A stretch of 64,000 nt of DNA from an uncultured Streptococcus sp. (GCF_901875575.1 NZ_CABFMF010000011.1:124001-188000), one strand, 5' to 3'. Positions 53,569 through 62,770 are shown, counted from the first letter of the stretch. Made by a program: numbers and translations. Notes: a model not told the origin generated them from the sequence alone.

Positions 53569-54810
53569 ATGGTTTTACCAAATTTTAAAGAAAATCTAGA
53601 AAAATATGCGAAATTGTTGGTTGCAAATGGAATCAACGTGCAACCTGGTCACACTTTGGCTCTCTCTATCGATGTGGAGCAACGTGAGTTGGCTCACTTA
53701 ATCGTCAAAGAAGCTTATGCCTTGGGTGCGCATGAGGTTATCGTTCAGTGGACAGATGATGTGATTAACCGTGAGAAATTCCTCCATGCGCCAATGGAGC
53801 GTCTGGACAATGTGCCAGAATACAAGATTGCTGAGATGAACTATCTCTTGGAAAACAAAGCTAGCCGTCTTGGAGTTCGTTCATCTGATCCAGGTGCCTT
53901 GAACGGTGTGGATGCTGACAAGTTATCAGCTTCTGCTAAAGCTATGGGACTTGCTATGAAGCCAATGCGTATCGCAACCCAATCCAACAAGGTTAGCTGG
54001 ACTGTGGCAGCCGCTGCTGGACTTGAGTGGGCTAAGAAAGTCTTTCCAAATGCTGCGAGCGACGAAGAAGCAGTCGATCTCCTTTGGGATCAAATCTTCA
54101 AAACTTGCCGTGTCTACGAAGCAGATCCCGTTAAGGCTTGGGAGGAACATGCAGCTGTCTTAAAGAGCAAGGCAGATATGCTTAATAAGGAGCAATTTTC
54201 AGCCCTTTACTACACAGCGCCAGGAACAGATTTGATCCTTGGCTTGCCGAAGAACCACGTTTGGGAATCAGCTGGTGCTATCAATGCACAGGGCGAAGGA
54301 TTCTTGCCAAATATGCCGACAGAGGAAGTTTTCACAGCCCCTGACTTCCGTCGTGCAGATGGTTATGTAACCTCTACAAAACCGCTGAGTTATAATGGAA
54401 ACATCATAGAGGGCATTAAGGTGACCTTCAAGGATGGACAAATCGTTGACATTACTGCTGAGAAGGGTGATCAGGTTATGAAAGACCTTGTCTTTGAAAA
54501 TGCGGGTGCGCGTGCCTTGGGTGAATGTGCCTTGGTACCAGATCCAAGCCCAATTTCTCAGTCAGGCATTACCTTCTTCAACACCCTTTTCGATGAGAAT
54601 GCTTCAAACCACTTGGCTATCGGTGCAGCCTATGCAACTAGCGTTGTTGGTGGAGCGGAGATGAGCGAAGAGGAGCTTGAAGCTGCGGGGCTTAACCGTT
54701 CAGATGTGCACGTTGACTTTATGATTGGGTCTAGTCAAATGAATATCGATGGTATCCGTGAGGATGGAACACGTGTGCCAATCTTCCGTAACGGAGATTG
54801 GGCAAATTAA
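53569..54810 (+). CDS. pepS: Aminopeptidase PepS (M29 family)
   Basis: 413 residues. M29 metalloaminopeptidase with metal-site features: EGFLPNMPTEEVFTAPD, GNIIEGIKVTF, and ENAGARALGECALVPDPSPIS, ending HVDFMIGSSQMNIDGI. Cytoplasmic; cuts N-terminal residues, with preference for aromatic/arginine in characterised streptococcal PepS. Ribosome site AGAGAAAAC is weak. Followed by a small membrane-protein gene 9 nt on. Confidence 0.92.
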   Translation: MVLPNFKENLEKYAKLLVANGINVQPGHTLALSIDVEQRELAHLIVKEAYALGAHEVIVQWTDDVINREKFLHAPMERLDNVPEYKIAEMNYLLENKASRLGVRSSDPGALNGVDADKLSASAKAMGLAMKPMRIATQSNKVSWTVAAAAGLEWAKKVFPNAASDEEAVDLLWDQIFKTCRVYEADPVKAWEEHAAVLKSKADMLNKEQFSALYYTAPGTDLILGLPKNHVWESAGAINAQGEGFLPNMPTEEVFTAPDFRRADGYVTSTKPLSYNGNIIEGIKVTFKDGQIVDITAEKGDQVMKDLVFENAGARALGECALVPDPSPISQSGITFFNTLFDENASNHLAIGAAYATSVVGGAEMSEEELEAAGLNRSDVHVDFMIGSSQMNIDGIREDGTRVPIFRNGDWAN

Positions 54811-54819
54811 GGAGACAAG

Positions 54820-55050
54820 ATGATAGGAAGTATGTTTGTTGGTCTCCTAGTGGGATTCTTGGCAGGTGCTTTGACCAATCGTGGAGAACGAATGGGGTGC
54901 TTTGGGAAAATGTTTCTCGGTTGGATTGGCGCTTTTCTGGGTCACTTGCTTTTTGGAACTTGGGGACCAATTTTATCAGGAACAGCTATTATCCCAGCGA
55001 TTTTAGGAGCCATGATTGTCTTAGCTATTTTTTGGAGACGAGGAAGTTAA
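54820..55050 (+). CDS. GlsB/YeaQ/YmgE-family membrane protein
   Basis: 76 residues with three glycine-rich membrane segments (about 2-20, 31-48, 52-71), as in the transglycosylase-associated/GlsB stress proteins. AAGGAGACAAG sets the start. It follows pepS in the same transcript and is ended by a BOX element. Role in stress response in relatives; not known here. A shifted-frame ORF over the same bases is rejected. Confidence 0.75.
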   Translation: MIGSMFVGLLVGFLAGALTNRGERMGCFGKMFLGWIGAFLGHLLFGTWGPILSGTAIIPAILGAMIVLAIFWRRGS

Positions 55051-55064
55051 TTTCCTAAATCTGA

Positions 55065-55257
55065 TACTCAATGAAAATCAAAGAGCAAACTAGGAAACTA
55101 GCCGCAGGTTGCTCAAAGCACTGTTTTGAGGTTGTAGATAGAACTGACGAAGTCAGCTCAAAACACTGTTTTGAGGTTGCAGATAGAACTGACGAAGTCA
55201 GTAACATATATACGGCAAGGCGATGTTGATGCGGTTTGAAGAGATTTTTGAAGAGTA
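55065..55257 (-). repeat. BOX element C-B-B-A (two boxB units), reversed
   Basis: It starts TACTCAATGAAAATCAAAGA (boxC end) and finishes GAGATTTTTGAAGAGTA (boxA end), so boxA is on the minus strand. Two boxB copies follow each other (GAACTGACGAAGTCAG occurs twice, 55 bases apart). ATATATACGGCAAGGCGATG near 55206 is the BOX-primer region. It lies between the GlsB-like gene and rsuA. Confidence 0.92.
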
Positions 55258-55318
55258 TGAAACGAAAAGGAGGTTGGTCATTGTACCAGCCTCCTTTTGA
55301 GTGTGATATAATAGTTCT

Positions 55319-56041
55319 ATGAGATTAGATAAATTTTTAGTTGCCTGCGCTGTGGGGAGCCGGACTGAGGTCAAAAACTTGCTCAAGGCTGGGCGCGTGA
55401 CGGTAAATGGTAAAAAAGAAAAATCAGCTAAATTGCAGATTGATGAAGAAAGAGATGAGATTTGCTTTGATGGGCAGGTGTTGGAGTATGAAGAGTTTGT
55501 CTACTACATGATGAACAAGCCCCAAGGAGTTATTTCAGCGACTGAGGATCCTAAGCACAGAACCGTTCTGGACTTGCTGGATGATATTGCTCGGAGCAAG
55601 GGAGTTTTCCCAGTAGGACGCTTGGATATTGACACGCATGGTCTTTTGCTCTTGACCAATGATGGTCAGCTGGCTCATGCTCTTCTTTTACCTAAGCGTC
55701 ATGTGGACAAGACATATCTGGCTCAGGTCAAGGGAATTATGGCCCAAGAAGATGTGGATATATTTGCTGAGGGTATTCCTCTCAAAGACTTTACCTGTCA
55801 ACCCGCTAGACTGGAGCTTGTGTCCATAGATACAGAAAAGAATCAAAGCCAAATCCGTGTGACCATTGCAGAAGGGAAGTTTCATCAGGTCAAGCGTATG
55901 GTGGCCTACTGTGGCAAGGAAGTAATAGACTTGCAACGTTTGACTATGGGAACTCTAGTATTGGATGAGAACTTGCAGCGAGGAGAATGGCGTCGCTTGA
56001 CCAAGGAGGAGTTAGAAGTTCTTCTTGCTAGTATTGCTTAA
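55319..56041 (+). CDS. rsuA: 16S rRNA pseudouridine synthase (RsuA family)
   Basis: 240 residues. N-terminal S4 RNA-binding domain (MRLDKFLVACAVGSRTEVKN, in parts), then the catalytic domain with the active aspartate in GRLDIDTHGLLLLTNDG. Motif VTIAEGKFHQVKRM is also conserved. Makes pseudouridine in small-subunit rRNA (position 516 in E. coli). TATAAT at about 55308 is a possible -10. The ATG lies very close to it, so the mRNA may be nearly leaderless. Confidence 0.9.
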   Translation: MRLDKFLVACAVGSRTEVKNLLKAGRVTVNGKKEKSAKLQIDEERDEICFDGQVLEYEEFVYYMMNKPQGVISATEDPKHRTVLDLLDDIARSKGVFPVGRLDIDTHGLLLLTNDGQLAHALLLPKRHVDKTYLAQVKGIMAQEDVDIFAEGIPLKDFTCQPARLELVSIDTEKNQSQIRVTIAEGKFHQVKRMVAYCGKEVIDLQRLTMGTLVLDENLQRGEWRRLTKEELEVLLASIA

Positions 56042-56152
56042 TTTTGTTTGTATTCGAAAAAGGTGAGAGACAATGTCCTTGCCTTTTATGTTTTTCAGTT
56101 GCTTCCTTTGTGAAAAGAGTTATAATAGACTGTAGAATAAAAGGAGGAATCT

Positions 56153-57487
56153 ATGAACGCGATTCAAGAATCATTTACTGATAAATTATTTGCCAATTAT
56201 GAAGCAAATGTCAAATACCAAGCGATTGAAAATGCTGCCAGCCACAACGGAATTTTTGCAGCTCTGGAACGTCGCCAAAGCCATGTAGACAACACGCCTG
56301 TTTTCTCATTGGATTTGACCAAGGACAAGGTAACCAACCAGAAAGCGTCTGGTCGTTGTTGGATGTTTGCAGCCCTTAACACTTTCCGCCACAAGCTCAT
56401 CTCGCAATACAAACTAGAAAACTTTGAGTTGTCACAGGCTCACACTTTCTTCTGGGACAAGTATGAGAAATCCAACTGGTTCTTGGAACAAGTGATTGCG
56501 ACTGCAGACCAAGACTTGACGAGTCGTAAGGTTAAATTCCTACTTCAAACACCTCAACAAGATGGTGGCCAATGGGATATGGTGGTATCTCTTTTTGAGA
56601 AATACGGTGTTGTTCCCAAGTCAGTCTATCCTGAATCTGTTTCATCAAGCAGCAGTCGTGAGCTTAATGCAATCCTTAATAAATTGCTTCGTCAAGATGC
56701 TCAAATCTTGCGTGACTTGCTTGCTTCTGGTGCAGACCAAGCGACTGTTCAAGCTAAGAAAGAAGACCTCTTGCAAGAAATCTTTAACTTCCTTGCTATG
56801 TCACTAGGGCTTCCACCACGTAAATTTGACTTTGCTTATCGCGATAAAGACAACAACTACCAAAGTGAAAAGGGCATCACACCACAAGAGTTTTACAAGA
56901 AATATGTCAATCTTCCTCTAGAAGACTACGTTTCTGTTATCAACGCTCCAACCGCTGACAAGCCTTACGGCCAATCTTACACAGTTGAGATGTTAGGGAA
57001 TGTGGTTGGTAGCCGTGCGGTTCGTTACATCAACGTTCCAATGGAGCGTTTGAAAGAATTGGCGATTGCTCAAATGCAAGCAGGTGAGACTGTTTGGTTT
57101 GGTTCTGATGTTGGTCAGCTCAGCAACCGTAAAGCTGGAATCCTTGCGACAGATGTTTATGACTTTGAATCAAGCATGGATATTCAATTCACTCAAGACA
57201 AGGCTGGACGTTTGGACTACAGCGAAAGCTTAATGACCCACGCTATGGTCTTGACAGGTGTTGACTTGGATGAAAATGGGAAGTCAACCAAGTGGAAGGT
57301 TGAAAACTCATGGGGAGACAAGGTCGGTACAGATGGTTACTTTGTTGCCTCAGACGCTTGGATGGACGAATACACTTACCAGATAGTTGTCCGCAAAGAA
57401 TTGTTAACAACCGAAGAACAAGCTGCCTATGAAGCAGAGCCAATCGTGCTTGCACCATGGGATCCAATGGGTGCCTTGGCTGAATAA
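56153..57487 (+). CDS. pepC: Aminopeptidase C (C1B, bleomycin-hydrolase type)
   Basis: 444 residues. Catalytic cysteine in SGRCWMFAALN (Cys69), histidine in THAMVLTGVD and asparagine in KVENSWGDKVG. It forms a hexameric cytoplasmic cysteine peptidase with broad aminopeptidase activity. The C-terminus is short after the final KELLTT segment, as in the family. AGGAGGAAT sets the start. A bidirectional terminator follows. Confidence 0.95.
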   Translation: MNAIQESFTDKLFANYEANVKYQAIENAASHNGIFAALERRQSHVDNTPVFSLDLTKDKVTNQKASGRCWMFAALNTFRHKLISQYKLENFELSQAHTFFWDKYEKSNWFLEQVIATADQDLTSRKVKFLLQTPQQDGGQWDMVVSLFEKYGVVPKSVYPESVSSSSSRELNAILNKLLRQDAQILRDLLASGADQATVQAKKEDLLQEIFNFLAMSLGLPPRKFDFAYRDKDNNYQSEKGITPQEFYKKYVNLPLEDYVSVINAPTADKPYGQSYTVEMLGNVVGSRAVRYINVPMERLKELAIAQMQAGETVWFGSDVGQLSNRKAGILATDVYDFESSMDIQFTQDKAGRLDYSESLMTHAMVLTGVDLDENGKSTKWKVENSWGDKVGTDGYFVASDAWMDEYTYQIVVRKELLTTEEQAAYEAEPIVLAPWDPMGALAE

Positions 57488-57497
57488 AAGCATAGAA

Positions 57498-57530
57498 AAA
57501 AGGAATCAGGTTTAGAACCTGGTTCCTTTT
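57498..57530. terminator. Bidirectional terminator between pepC and manN
   Basis: AAAAGGAATCAGGTT and AACCTGGTTCCTTTT: 15-bp stem with loop TAG, one G-U pair. Confidence 0.88.
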
Positions 57531-57541
57531 AAGTTGCTTGA

Positions 57542-58453
57542 TTACATGATACCGAAGAAACGAGCTGCGATACCTACTGCAAAAAGTGCAAGGATGATTG
57601 AGATTGGTGATACTTTTTTCTTAAGCAACCACATGCAAAGGAAAGTAAGGAGAAGTCCCATCAATCCTGGAATCAATGAGTTCAACTGACCTTGAAGGGT
57701 TTGTGGTTGAATTTTATCTAGGCTCAATCCACCAAGTGCTTGACCAAGGATACCTTTCAATTCAGCACCTGATACAGCACCTTCTGGGAAGTTAATGTAG
57801 GCACCTTCAGCCAATTGTTTACCAGGAAGGTTAACAGTGAAGTTGATAGATACCCAACGTTGTACAAGAACGGCAAGGATGAACATACCGAGGATAGAAG
57901 CACCTTTAGTGATGTCTTTCAAGATACCACCAGACATGTCTTTAGTGATTTCAGATCCAGCTTTGTAACCGAACTCTTGTGTGTACCATAGGAAGGCCAT
58001 ACGGATAGCGTTCCATCCAAAGAAGAAGAGAAGTGGACCTACAAGGTTACCAGATGCAGCAAGTGATGCACCAAGAGCTCCAAGGATAGGACGAACTGTA
58101 AACCAGAATACTGGGTCACCGATACCTGCAAGAGGTCCCATCATACCGATTTTAACCCCTTGGATAGCAGCGTCGTCGATTTCAACACCGTTAGCGCGTT
58201 CTTCTTCAAGTGCAAGAGTAACCCCCATGATTGGAGCAGCTACGTATGGGTGTGTGTTGAAGAACTCAAGGTGACGCTCAAGAGCAGCAGCTTGGTCTTC
58301 TTTAGTAGTGTACAATTTTTTGATAGCTGGGATCAATGAATAAGCCCAACCCAAGTTTTGCATACGCTCGTAGTTCCAAGAACCTTGAAGGAATTGTGAA
58401 CGCCACCAAACTTTTTTACGATCTGATTTTGATAATTGAAGTTTTTCAGTCAT
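57542..58453 (-). CDS. manN: Mannose-family PTS, EIID component
   Basis: 303 residues. Typical EIID start KSDRKKVWWRSQFLQGSWNYERMQN (in parts), GPLAGIGDPVFWFTVRPIL motif and C-terminal membrane segments. Forms the membrane channel with EIIC for glucose, mannose and other hexoses; this man-PTS is also the receptor of some class II bacteriocins. Last gene of the minus-strand manLMN operon. Confidence 0.94.
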   Translation of the reverse strand: MTEKLQLSKSDRKKVWWRSQFLQGSWNYERMQNLGWAYSLIPAIKKLYTTKEDQAAALERHLEFFNTHPYVAAPIMGVTLALEEERANGVEIDDAAIQGVKIGMMGPLAGIGDPVFWFTVRPILGALGASLAASGNLVGPLLFFFGWNAIRMAFLWYTQEFGYKAGSEITKDMSGGILKDITKGASILGMFILAVLVQRWVSINFTVNLPGKQLAEGAYINFPEGAVSGAELKGILGQALGGLSLDKIQPQTLQGQLNSLIPGLMGLLLTFLCMWLLKKKVSPISIILALFAVGIAARFFGIM

Positions 58454-58467
58454 GATTGTTCCCCTTT

Positions 58468-59280
58468 CTAGTAGTCTTCTAGGATATCACCGATTGGGTC
58501 GTTAGAAGTCGCAGCTCCGCCGCCACCGTTACCACCTTGTTTTGAAAGGTTAAGATAGATGAAGGCAAGGGCAACACCGACTACACCAAGGGCAATCAAA
58601 GTCAATTGAGAAATGGCAGCAAAAGCAAAACCGATTGCGAAGAATGGCCATACCTCACGAGTTGCCATCATGTTGATAACCATAGCGTAACCAACGGCAA
58701 CGACCATAGCACCACCGACAGCCATACCACCGTTCAACCAGTCTGGCATCAATTTAAGAGCATCTTGAACGGCAGAAGCTGGGATAGCGATAAGGAAGGC
58801 AGCAGGGATAGCAATACGAAGACCTTGAAGAAGAAGTGCGATAAAGTGAGCACGTTCAACAGCTGCAATATTTCCTTCTTTAGCAGCAGCATCTGCAGTG
58901 TGAACCAAACCAACTGAGATTGTACGAACAATCATTGTCAAGAAAAGTCCAGCTACGGCAAGAGGGATAGCTGTTGCTGTTGCAACGGCGATACCTTCAG
59001 TAGTAAAGTTACCACCTTTGATCAAGATGATTGCTGCGGCAACAGATGCAAGAGCAGCGTCAGGAGCTACGGCAGCTCCGATGTTTGCCCAACCAAGGGC
59101 GATCATTTGAAGTGATCCACCAAGCATAACACCTGCTTCGAGGTTACCAGTTGCAAGTCCGATAAGGGTACATGCGACGATTGGTTGATGGAATTGGAAT
59201 TGGTCGAGGATACCTTCAAGACCTGCAAGGAAGGCAACAACTACAACCAAGACAGCAGAAATAATTGAAATATCTGACAT
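58468..59280 (-). CDS. manM: Mannose-family PTS, EIIC component
   Basis: 270 residues, multiple membrane segments. Conserved QFHQPIVACTLIGLATGN and MLGGSLQMIALGWANIGAAVAPDAAL (in parts), the latter the EIIC signature. C-terminal GGNGGGG linker. Translocates the hexose with EIID. 14 nt separate it from manN and about 74 nt from manL. Confidence 0.94.
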   Translation of the reverse strand: MSDISIISAVLVVVVAFLAGLEGILDQFQFHQPIVACTLIGLATGNLEAGVMLGGSLQMIALGWANIGAAVAPDAALASVAAAIILIKGGNFTTEGIAVATATAIPLAVAGLFLTMIVRTISVGLVHTADAAAKEGNIAAVERAHFIALLLQGLRIAIPAAFLIAIPASAVQDALKLMPDWLNGGMAVGGAMVVAVGYAMVINMMATREVWPFFAIGFAFAAISQLTLIALGVVGVALAFIYLNLSKQGGNGGGGAATSNDPIGDILEDY

Positions 59281-59354
59281 GGTTTTATTCCTTTTCTATT
59301 TAATTGTAATAAAGTGAAAAAATTTCTTAGAATTCTTCTATAGTTTGATATTTG

Positions 59355-60344
59355 TTATTGAACGTTGGCCTTGTTAATCAAGTCAAACAAATCTTTTTTG
59401 GTGTCGTTTGGTACTTTACGTACGTCAAATTCAACACCGAGGTCACGCATTTTCTCAAATGTAGCAACATCTTCTTTGTCCATAGACAGAACGTTGTTGA
59501 TCATTGTTTTACCAGTTGAGTGAGCCATTGATCCTACGTTAAGAGTCTTGATTGGCACGCCACCTTCAATTGCACGAAGGGCATCTTGAGGTGTTTCAAA
59601 CAAGACAAGGGCATGAGTTTCTCCAAAACGTGGGTCTTTTGAAACCTCAATCAATTTTTGGATTGGTACAACATTGGCTCTTACTCCGTTAGGAGCAGCT
59701 TGTTTAATCAATTCTTTACGAAGGTCGTCGTTGGCAACGTTATCTGAAGCAACGATAATACGGTCTGCTTTTGAATCTGGAGTCCAAGCAGTTGCAACCT
59801 GACCGTGAAGGAGACGTGTGTCAAGACGGGCAAGATTGATTTTCAGTTTACCGTCACCGATAACTGTTCCTTCTGGGATAGCAGCTTGGGCAACTGGAGC
59901 AGCTGCAGCACTTGCAACTTCTTCAACTGGATTTAACTCTTCTGGAAGAGCTTTGATACCATCTTTGGCTTCTTTGATAATATTCGCAGCGACTTTTGCC
60001 ACACCTGCTGTGGCGTCCATGAGGCGCTCTGTATAGGCCTGGATTAACATCGGTAAGTTAAGTCCTGTGATGATGGCAAACTGACGATCAGGATTTTCTC
60101 CCATCACGCGACTAGCTTGGTTGAATGGAGAACCACTCCAAAGGTCAGCCAAAACTAGCACCTCATCTTCTGCGTCAAATGCAGCCACAGCGTTGTTAAA
60201 TTTAGCATATAGGTCATCTGGACCTTCATTTGGCATAAAGGTTACAACTTGAACCTTTTCTTGTTCACCAAAAATCATAGATCCTGACTGATGAATACCC
60301 GCAGCAAATTCGCCGTGGCTCGCAATAATGATTCCGATACTCAT
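59355..60344 (-). CDS. manL: Mannose-family PTS, fused EIIAB component
   Basis: 329 residues from ATG 60344, 10 nt after AGGAGG; the in-frame ATG at 60353 is too close to that site. EIIA domain first (IIIASHGEFAAG; phospho-His10), an Ala-rich linker (about 145-165), then EIIB (LARLDTRLLHGQVATAW; phospho-His in LLHGQV). Passes phosphate from HPr to the sugar. ManL also has a regulatory role in streptococcal sugar control. Confidence 0.95.
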   Translation of the reverse strand: MSIGIIIASHGEFAAGIHQSGSMIFGEQEKVQVVTFMPNEGPDDLYAKFNNAVAAFDAEDEVLVLADLWSGSPFNQASRVMGENPDRQFAIITGLNLPMLIQAYTERLMDATAGVAKVAANIIKEAKDGIKALPEELNPVEEVASAAAAPVAQAAIPEGTVIGDGKLKINLARLDTRLLHGQVATAWTPDSKADRIIVASDNVANDDLRKELIKQAAPNGVRANVVPIQKLIEVSKDPRFGETHALVLFETPQDALRAIEGGVPIKTLNVGSMAHSTGKTMINNVLSMDKEDVATFEKMRDLGVEFDVRKVPNDTKKDLFDLINKANVQ

Positions 60345-60406
60345 TATTGTCATTCCTCCTTATAAAATGTTGTGCCCATTGTTTAAGAAAACTTTAAGAC
60401 TAGATT

Positions 60407-60435
60407 AGTATAAACCGTTTTCATAAAAAAATCAA
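60407..60435 (-). promoter_or_regulatory. manLMN promoter with cre-like site in the spacer
   Basis: On the minus strand TTGATT (60435-60430), 17-nt spacer, TATACT (60412-60407). The spacer holds ATGAAAACGGTTTAT (60424-60410), which matches 13 of 15 positions of the cre consensus. A CcpA dimer here would compete with RNA polymerase. Confidence 0.6.
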
Positions 60436-60493
60436 CTATTTGATATAGAATTTTTTTAAAAAACAAAACACGGCTGTTTTGAAATGTTGATAT

Positions 60494-60526
60494 ATAAACA
60501 TTTATAAGGAGAGAATAAATGTTTAT
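60494..60526. repeat. 12-bp perfect inverted repeat upstream of manL
   Basis: ATAAACATTTAT (60494-60505) and ATAAATGTTTAT (60515-60526) with a 9-base spacer AAGGAGAGA. It lies between the adhP terminator and the manL promoter, about 60 bases upstream of the -35. It has the look of a regulator operator. Confidence 0.55.
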
Positions 60527-60541
60527 TTTAAAAAGTTAATA

Positions 60542-60573
60542 TAAAAAAGTTGGAAGAGGGATCCAACTTTTTT
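60542..60573. terminator. Terminator after adhP
   Basis: AAAAAAGTTGGA / TCCAACTTTTTT stem, 7-base loop; symmetrical A and T runs. It ends adhP on the minus strand. Confidence 0.88.
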
Positions 60574-60593
60574 ATATAGGTTTTTGTATTGAA

Positions 60594-61613
60594 TTAGTTT
60601 GTGAAATCAAGTACCATACGTCCTTGGATTTGACCTTTTTCCATTTCGTCGAAAATTGCTACGGCATCTTCTACTGGGCGTTTTTGAACAACTGGAATTA
60701 CCAAACCTTCTGCACCGAATTGGAAGGCTTCTTCCAAGTCTTTACGAGTTCCTACAAGAGAACCGATGACTTGGATTCCATCTAGAACGGTTTTCACGAT
60801 GCTGAGCTCCATCATTTCAGAAGGAAGACCAACAGCGACTACGCGACCACCAGCACGAACTGAATCAACTGCTTGGTTGAAGGCAACTTTAGAAACAGCG
60901 GTTACGACAGCTGAGTGAGCTCCGCCATCTGTTTTTTCTTTGATGAGTCCTGGGACATCTTCAACTTCTAGTCCGTTAATAACAATATCAGCACCAACTT
61001 CTTTTGCAAGGGCAAGTTTATCATTATTAATATCTACTGCAATTACGTGAGCATTAAATACCTTTTTAGCATATTGAACAGCTAGGTTACCAAGTCCACC
61101 AGCACCGTAGAGAACAACCCATTGGCCAGGTTCAACTTTGGCTTCTTTAATCGCTTTATAAGTTGTTACCCCAGCACATGTAATAGAAGAAGCTTGGGCT
61201 GGATCGAGTCCGTCAGGAACTTTAACAGCATAGTCTGCAGTTACGATACACTGTTCAGCCATACCACCGTCTACTGAGTAACCAGCATTTTTTACTGTAC
61301 GGCAAAGGGTTTCGCGACCAGTTGTACAGTATTCGCAAGTACCACATCCTTCAAAGAACCAAGCAACGCTGACGCGGTCACCGACTTTAAGACTTTTAAC
61401 ATCTGGTGCAATTTCTTTAACGATACCAACACCTTCATGTCCTAGGACACGTCCTGGTACCTGACCGAAGTCACCATGGGCAACGTGGAGGTCAGTGTGG
61501 CAAACACCACAGTATTCAATTTCTACAAGTGCTTCCCCAGTTTCAAGTGGACGGAGTACTTTTTCTTCAACAGCAACACCAGTGCTTTCTGGATTTACAA
61601 CAACAGCTTTCAT
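60594..61613 (-). CDS. adhP: Zinc-dependent alcohol dehydrogenase
   Basis: 339 residues, medium-chain dehydrogenase. Catalytic zinc ligands in EYCGVCHTDLHVAHG and GHEGVGIV; structural zinc cluster in CGTCEYCTTGRETLC; NAD Rossmann motif GAGGLGNLAVQYA. Reduces acetaldehyde to ethanol with NADH, regenerating NAD+ in mixed-acid fermentation. AAGGAGGATAG is the ribosome site. A Rex-type operator overlaps the promoter, consistent with control by NADH/NAD+. Confidence 0.94.
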   Translation of the reverse strand: MKAVVVNPESTGVAVEEKVLRPLETGEALVEIEYCGVCHTDLHVAHGDFGQVPGRVLGHEGVGIVKEIAPDVKSLKVGDRVSVAWFFEGCGTCEYCTTGRETLCRTVKNAGYSVDGGMAEQCIVTADYAVKVPDGLDPAQASSITCAGVTTYKAIKEAKVEPGQWVVLYGAGGLGNLAVQYAKKVFNAHVIAVDINNDKLALAKEVGADIVINGLEVEDVPGLIKEKTDGGAHSAVVTAVSKVAFNQAVDSVRAGGRVVAVGLPSEMMELSIVKTVLDGIQVIGSLVGTRKDLEEAFQFGAEGLVIPVVQKRPVEDAVAIFDEMEKGQIQGRMVLDFTN

Positions 61614-61709
61614 AGCTATCCTCCTTGATATTGGCCGAGAACAGGGACAACAGGACTGGATTGATTTTGTGTCAACAGAGTCGAGTGTGACGAGCTCTCT
61701 TGTATTTAT

Positions 61710-61727
61710 ATGTGAAGTATATCACAA
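61710..61727 (-). promoter_or_regulatory. Rex-type operator of adhP
   Basis: TTGTGATATACTTCACAT on the minus strand fits TTGTGA-W-N4-W-TCACAA at all but the last base. It overlaps the -10. Rex releases DNA when NADH rises, so adhP would be induced by high NADH. Confidence 0.75.
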
Positions 61728-61744
61728 AAGAAAGCCTTTTCCAA
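61716..61744 (-). promoter_or_regulatory. adhP promoter
   Basis: TTGGAA (61744-61739), 17-nt spacer, TATACT (61721-61716) on the minus strand. Confidence 0.7.
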
Positions 61745-61809
61745 GGTTTTGGGGGTAAAAAATAGAACAATCGATTAACCGGTTGATAAAACTGTGAAAA
61801 TAGCACAAA

Positions 61810-61828
61810 GACCAGCTTAAGGCTGGTC
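61810..61828 (-). terminator. Hairpin after the Cof phosphatase gene
   Basis: GACCAGC / GCTGGTC stem with loop TTAAG; only a short T-rich tail on the minus strand. Confidence 0.5.
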
Positions 61829-61836
61829 GGATTCGG

Positions 61837-62649
61837 TTATAAGAATAAAGTTTCAAGTGTTTTGGCAACCCCATCTTGGTCATTGGTCAGTGAGATTTGC
61901 TCATCCGCAAAGGGGAGCAGGTCTGGATTGGCATTTTTCATGGCATAGCCCTTCCCAGCAAAAGCTAGCATTTCAGTATCATTGTTTTCATCTCCAAAGG
62001 CAATCAAATCTTTTTTGTCACGATTCATGACCTTAAGTAAGTAGTCTAAGGCAAAAGCCTTGTTAACACCCTTGGCTGAACATTCAAGGATATTAAGGGG
62101 ACCTCCCCATGTATTGATGGCTAATTGATGTTTATAAAAAGCATTCATTTCAGCTGCTAAGGCATACTTATCATTTGCCCTTGTTTGAAGGAGTAAGGCG
62201 TTAGGATTTTCAGAAACTAATTCTTCCTGAAAGAGGTGACCGTTTGAGAAATTTTTAATTCCAAAGAGGGCAGGATTGACAATAGATTCATCGGTATTGG
62301 TAATATAGAATTGTTTTCGATATTCACTGGCGATAAAATCAGCTTGGATTTCCTCTGAACGTTTGACCATATCGAGTAAATAGCTTTTATCTAAAGTTAC
62401 AGATTGTTCAAATTCCCAATCTTTATTAGGAATGTGTGTTAAAGAGCCGTTGAAATTAATCATTGGGGTATCTAACCCCAATTCTTTGTAGTAATCAATT
62501 GCCATGCGATAGGGACGCCCTGTTGTAATAATAATTTTGTGTCCTTTAGCAGAGACTTTTTTAATCGTTTGTTTGGTAAAGTCAGAAAGCTGACTTTCTG
62601 AGTTGAGCAAGGTTCCGTCAAGATCAACTGCAATTATTTTTTTAGTCAT
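61837..62649 (-). CDS. Cof-type HAD hydrolase
   Basis: 270 residues. HAD motif I AVDLDGTLLNSES (Asp9, Asp11), motif II TTGRP, motif III Lys near 195, motif IV AFGDENNDTEMLAFAG, with a type IIB cap in the middle (about 80-185). Such enzymes dephosphorylate sugar phosphates, FMN or PLP with broad specificity; the natural substrate is unknown. It lies alone between adhP and the purine permease gene. Confidence 0.88.
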   Translation of the reverse strand: MTKKIIAVDLDGTLLNSESQLSDFTKQTIKKVSAKGHKIIITTGRPYRMAIDYYKELGLDTPMINFNGSLTHIPNKDWEFEQSVTLDKSYLLDMVKRSEEIQADFIASEYRKQFYITNTDESIVNPALFGIKNFSNGHLFQEELVSENPNALLLQTRANDKYALAAEMNAFYKHQLAINTWGGPLNILECSAKGVNKAFALDYLLKVMNRDKKDLIAFGDENNDTEMLAFAGKGYAMKNANPDLLPFADEQISLTNDQDGVAKTLETLFL

Positions 62650-62770
62650 ATAAACCTTTCTAGTACGTTTCCAGATAAGATGTCTTCTATTATAACAAAA
62701 ATCAAGGAGAAAAGCAGACCAGAAACGAAAATAAAATTCGTCAATTTATTAAATAATTCAAACAAATATA

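Noticed and set aside
60520..60538. Tiny plus-strand ORF (MFILKS) after AAGGAGAG
   Set aside because: Six codons inside an inverted repeat, with no promoter; more likely an operator than a gene.
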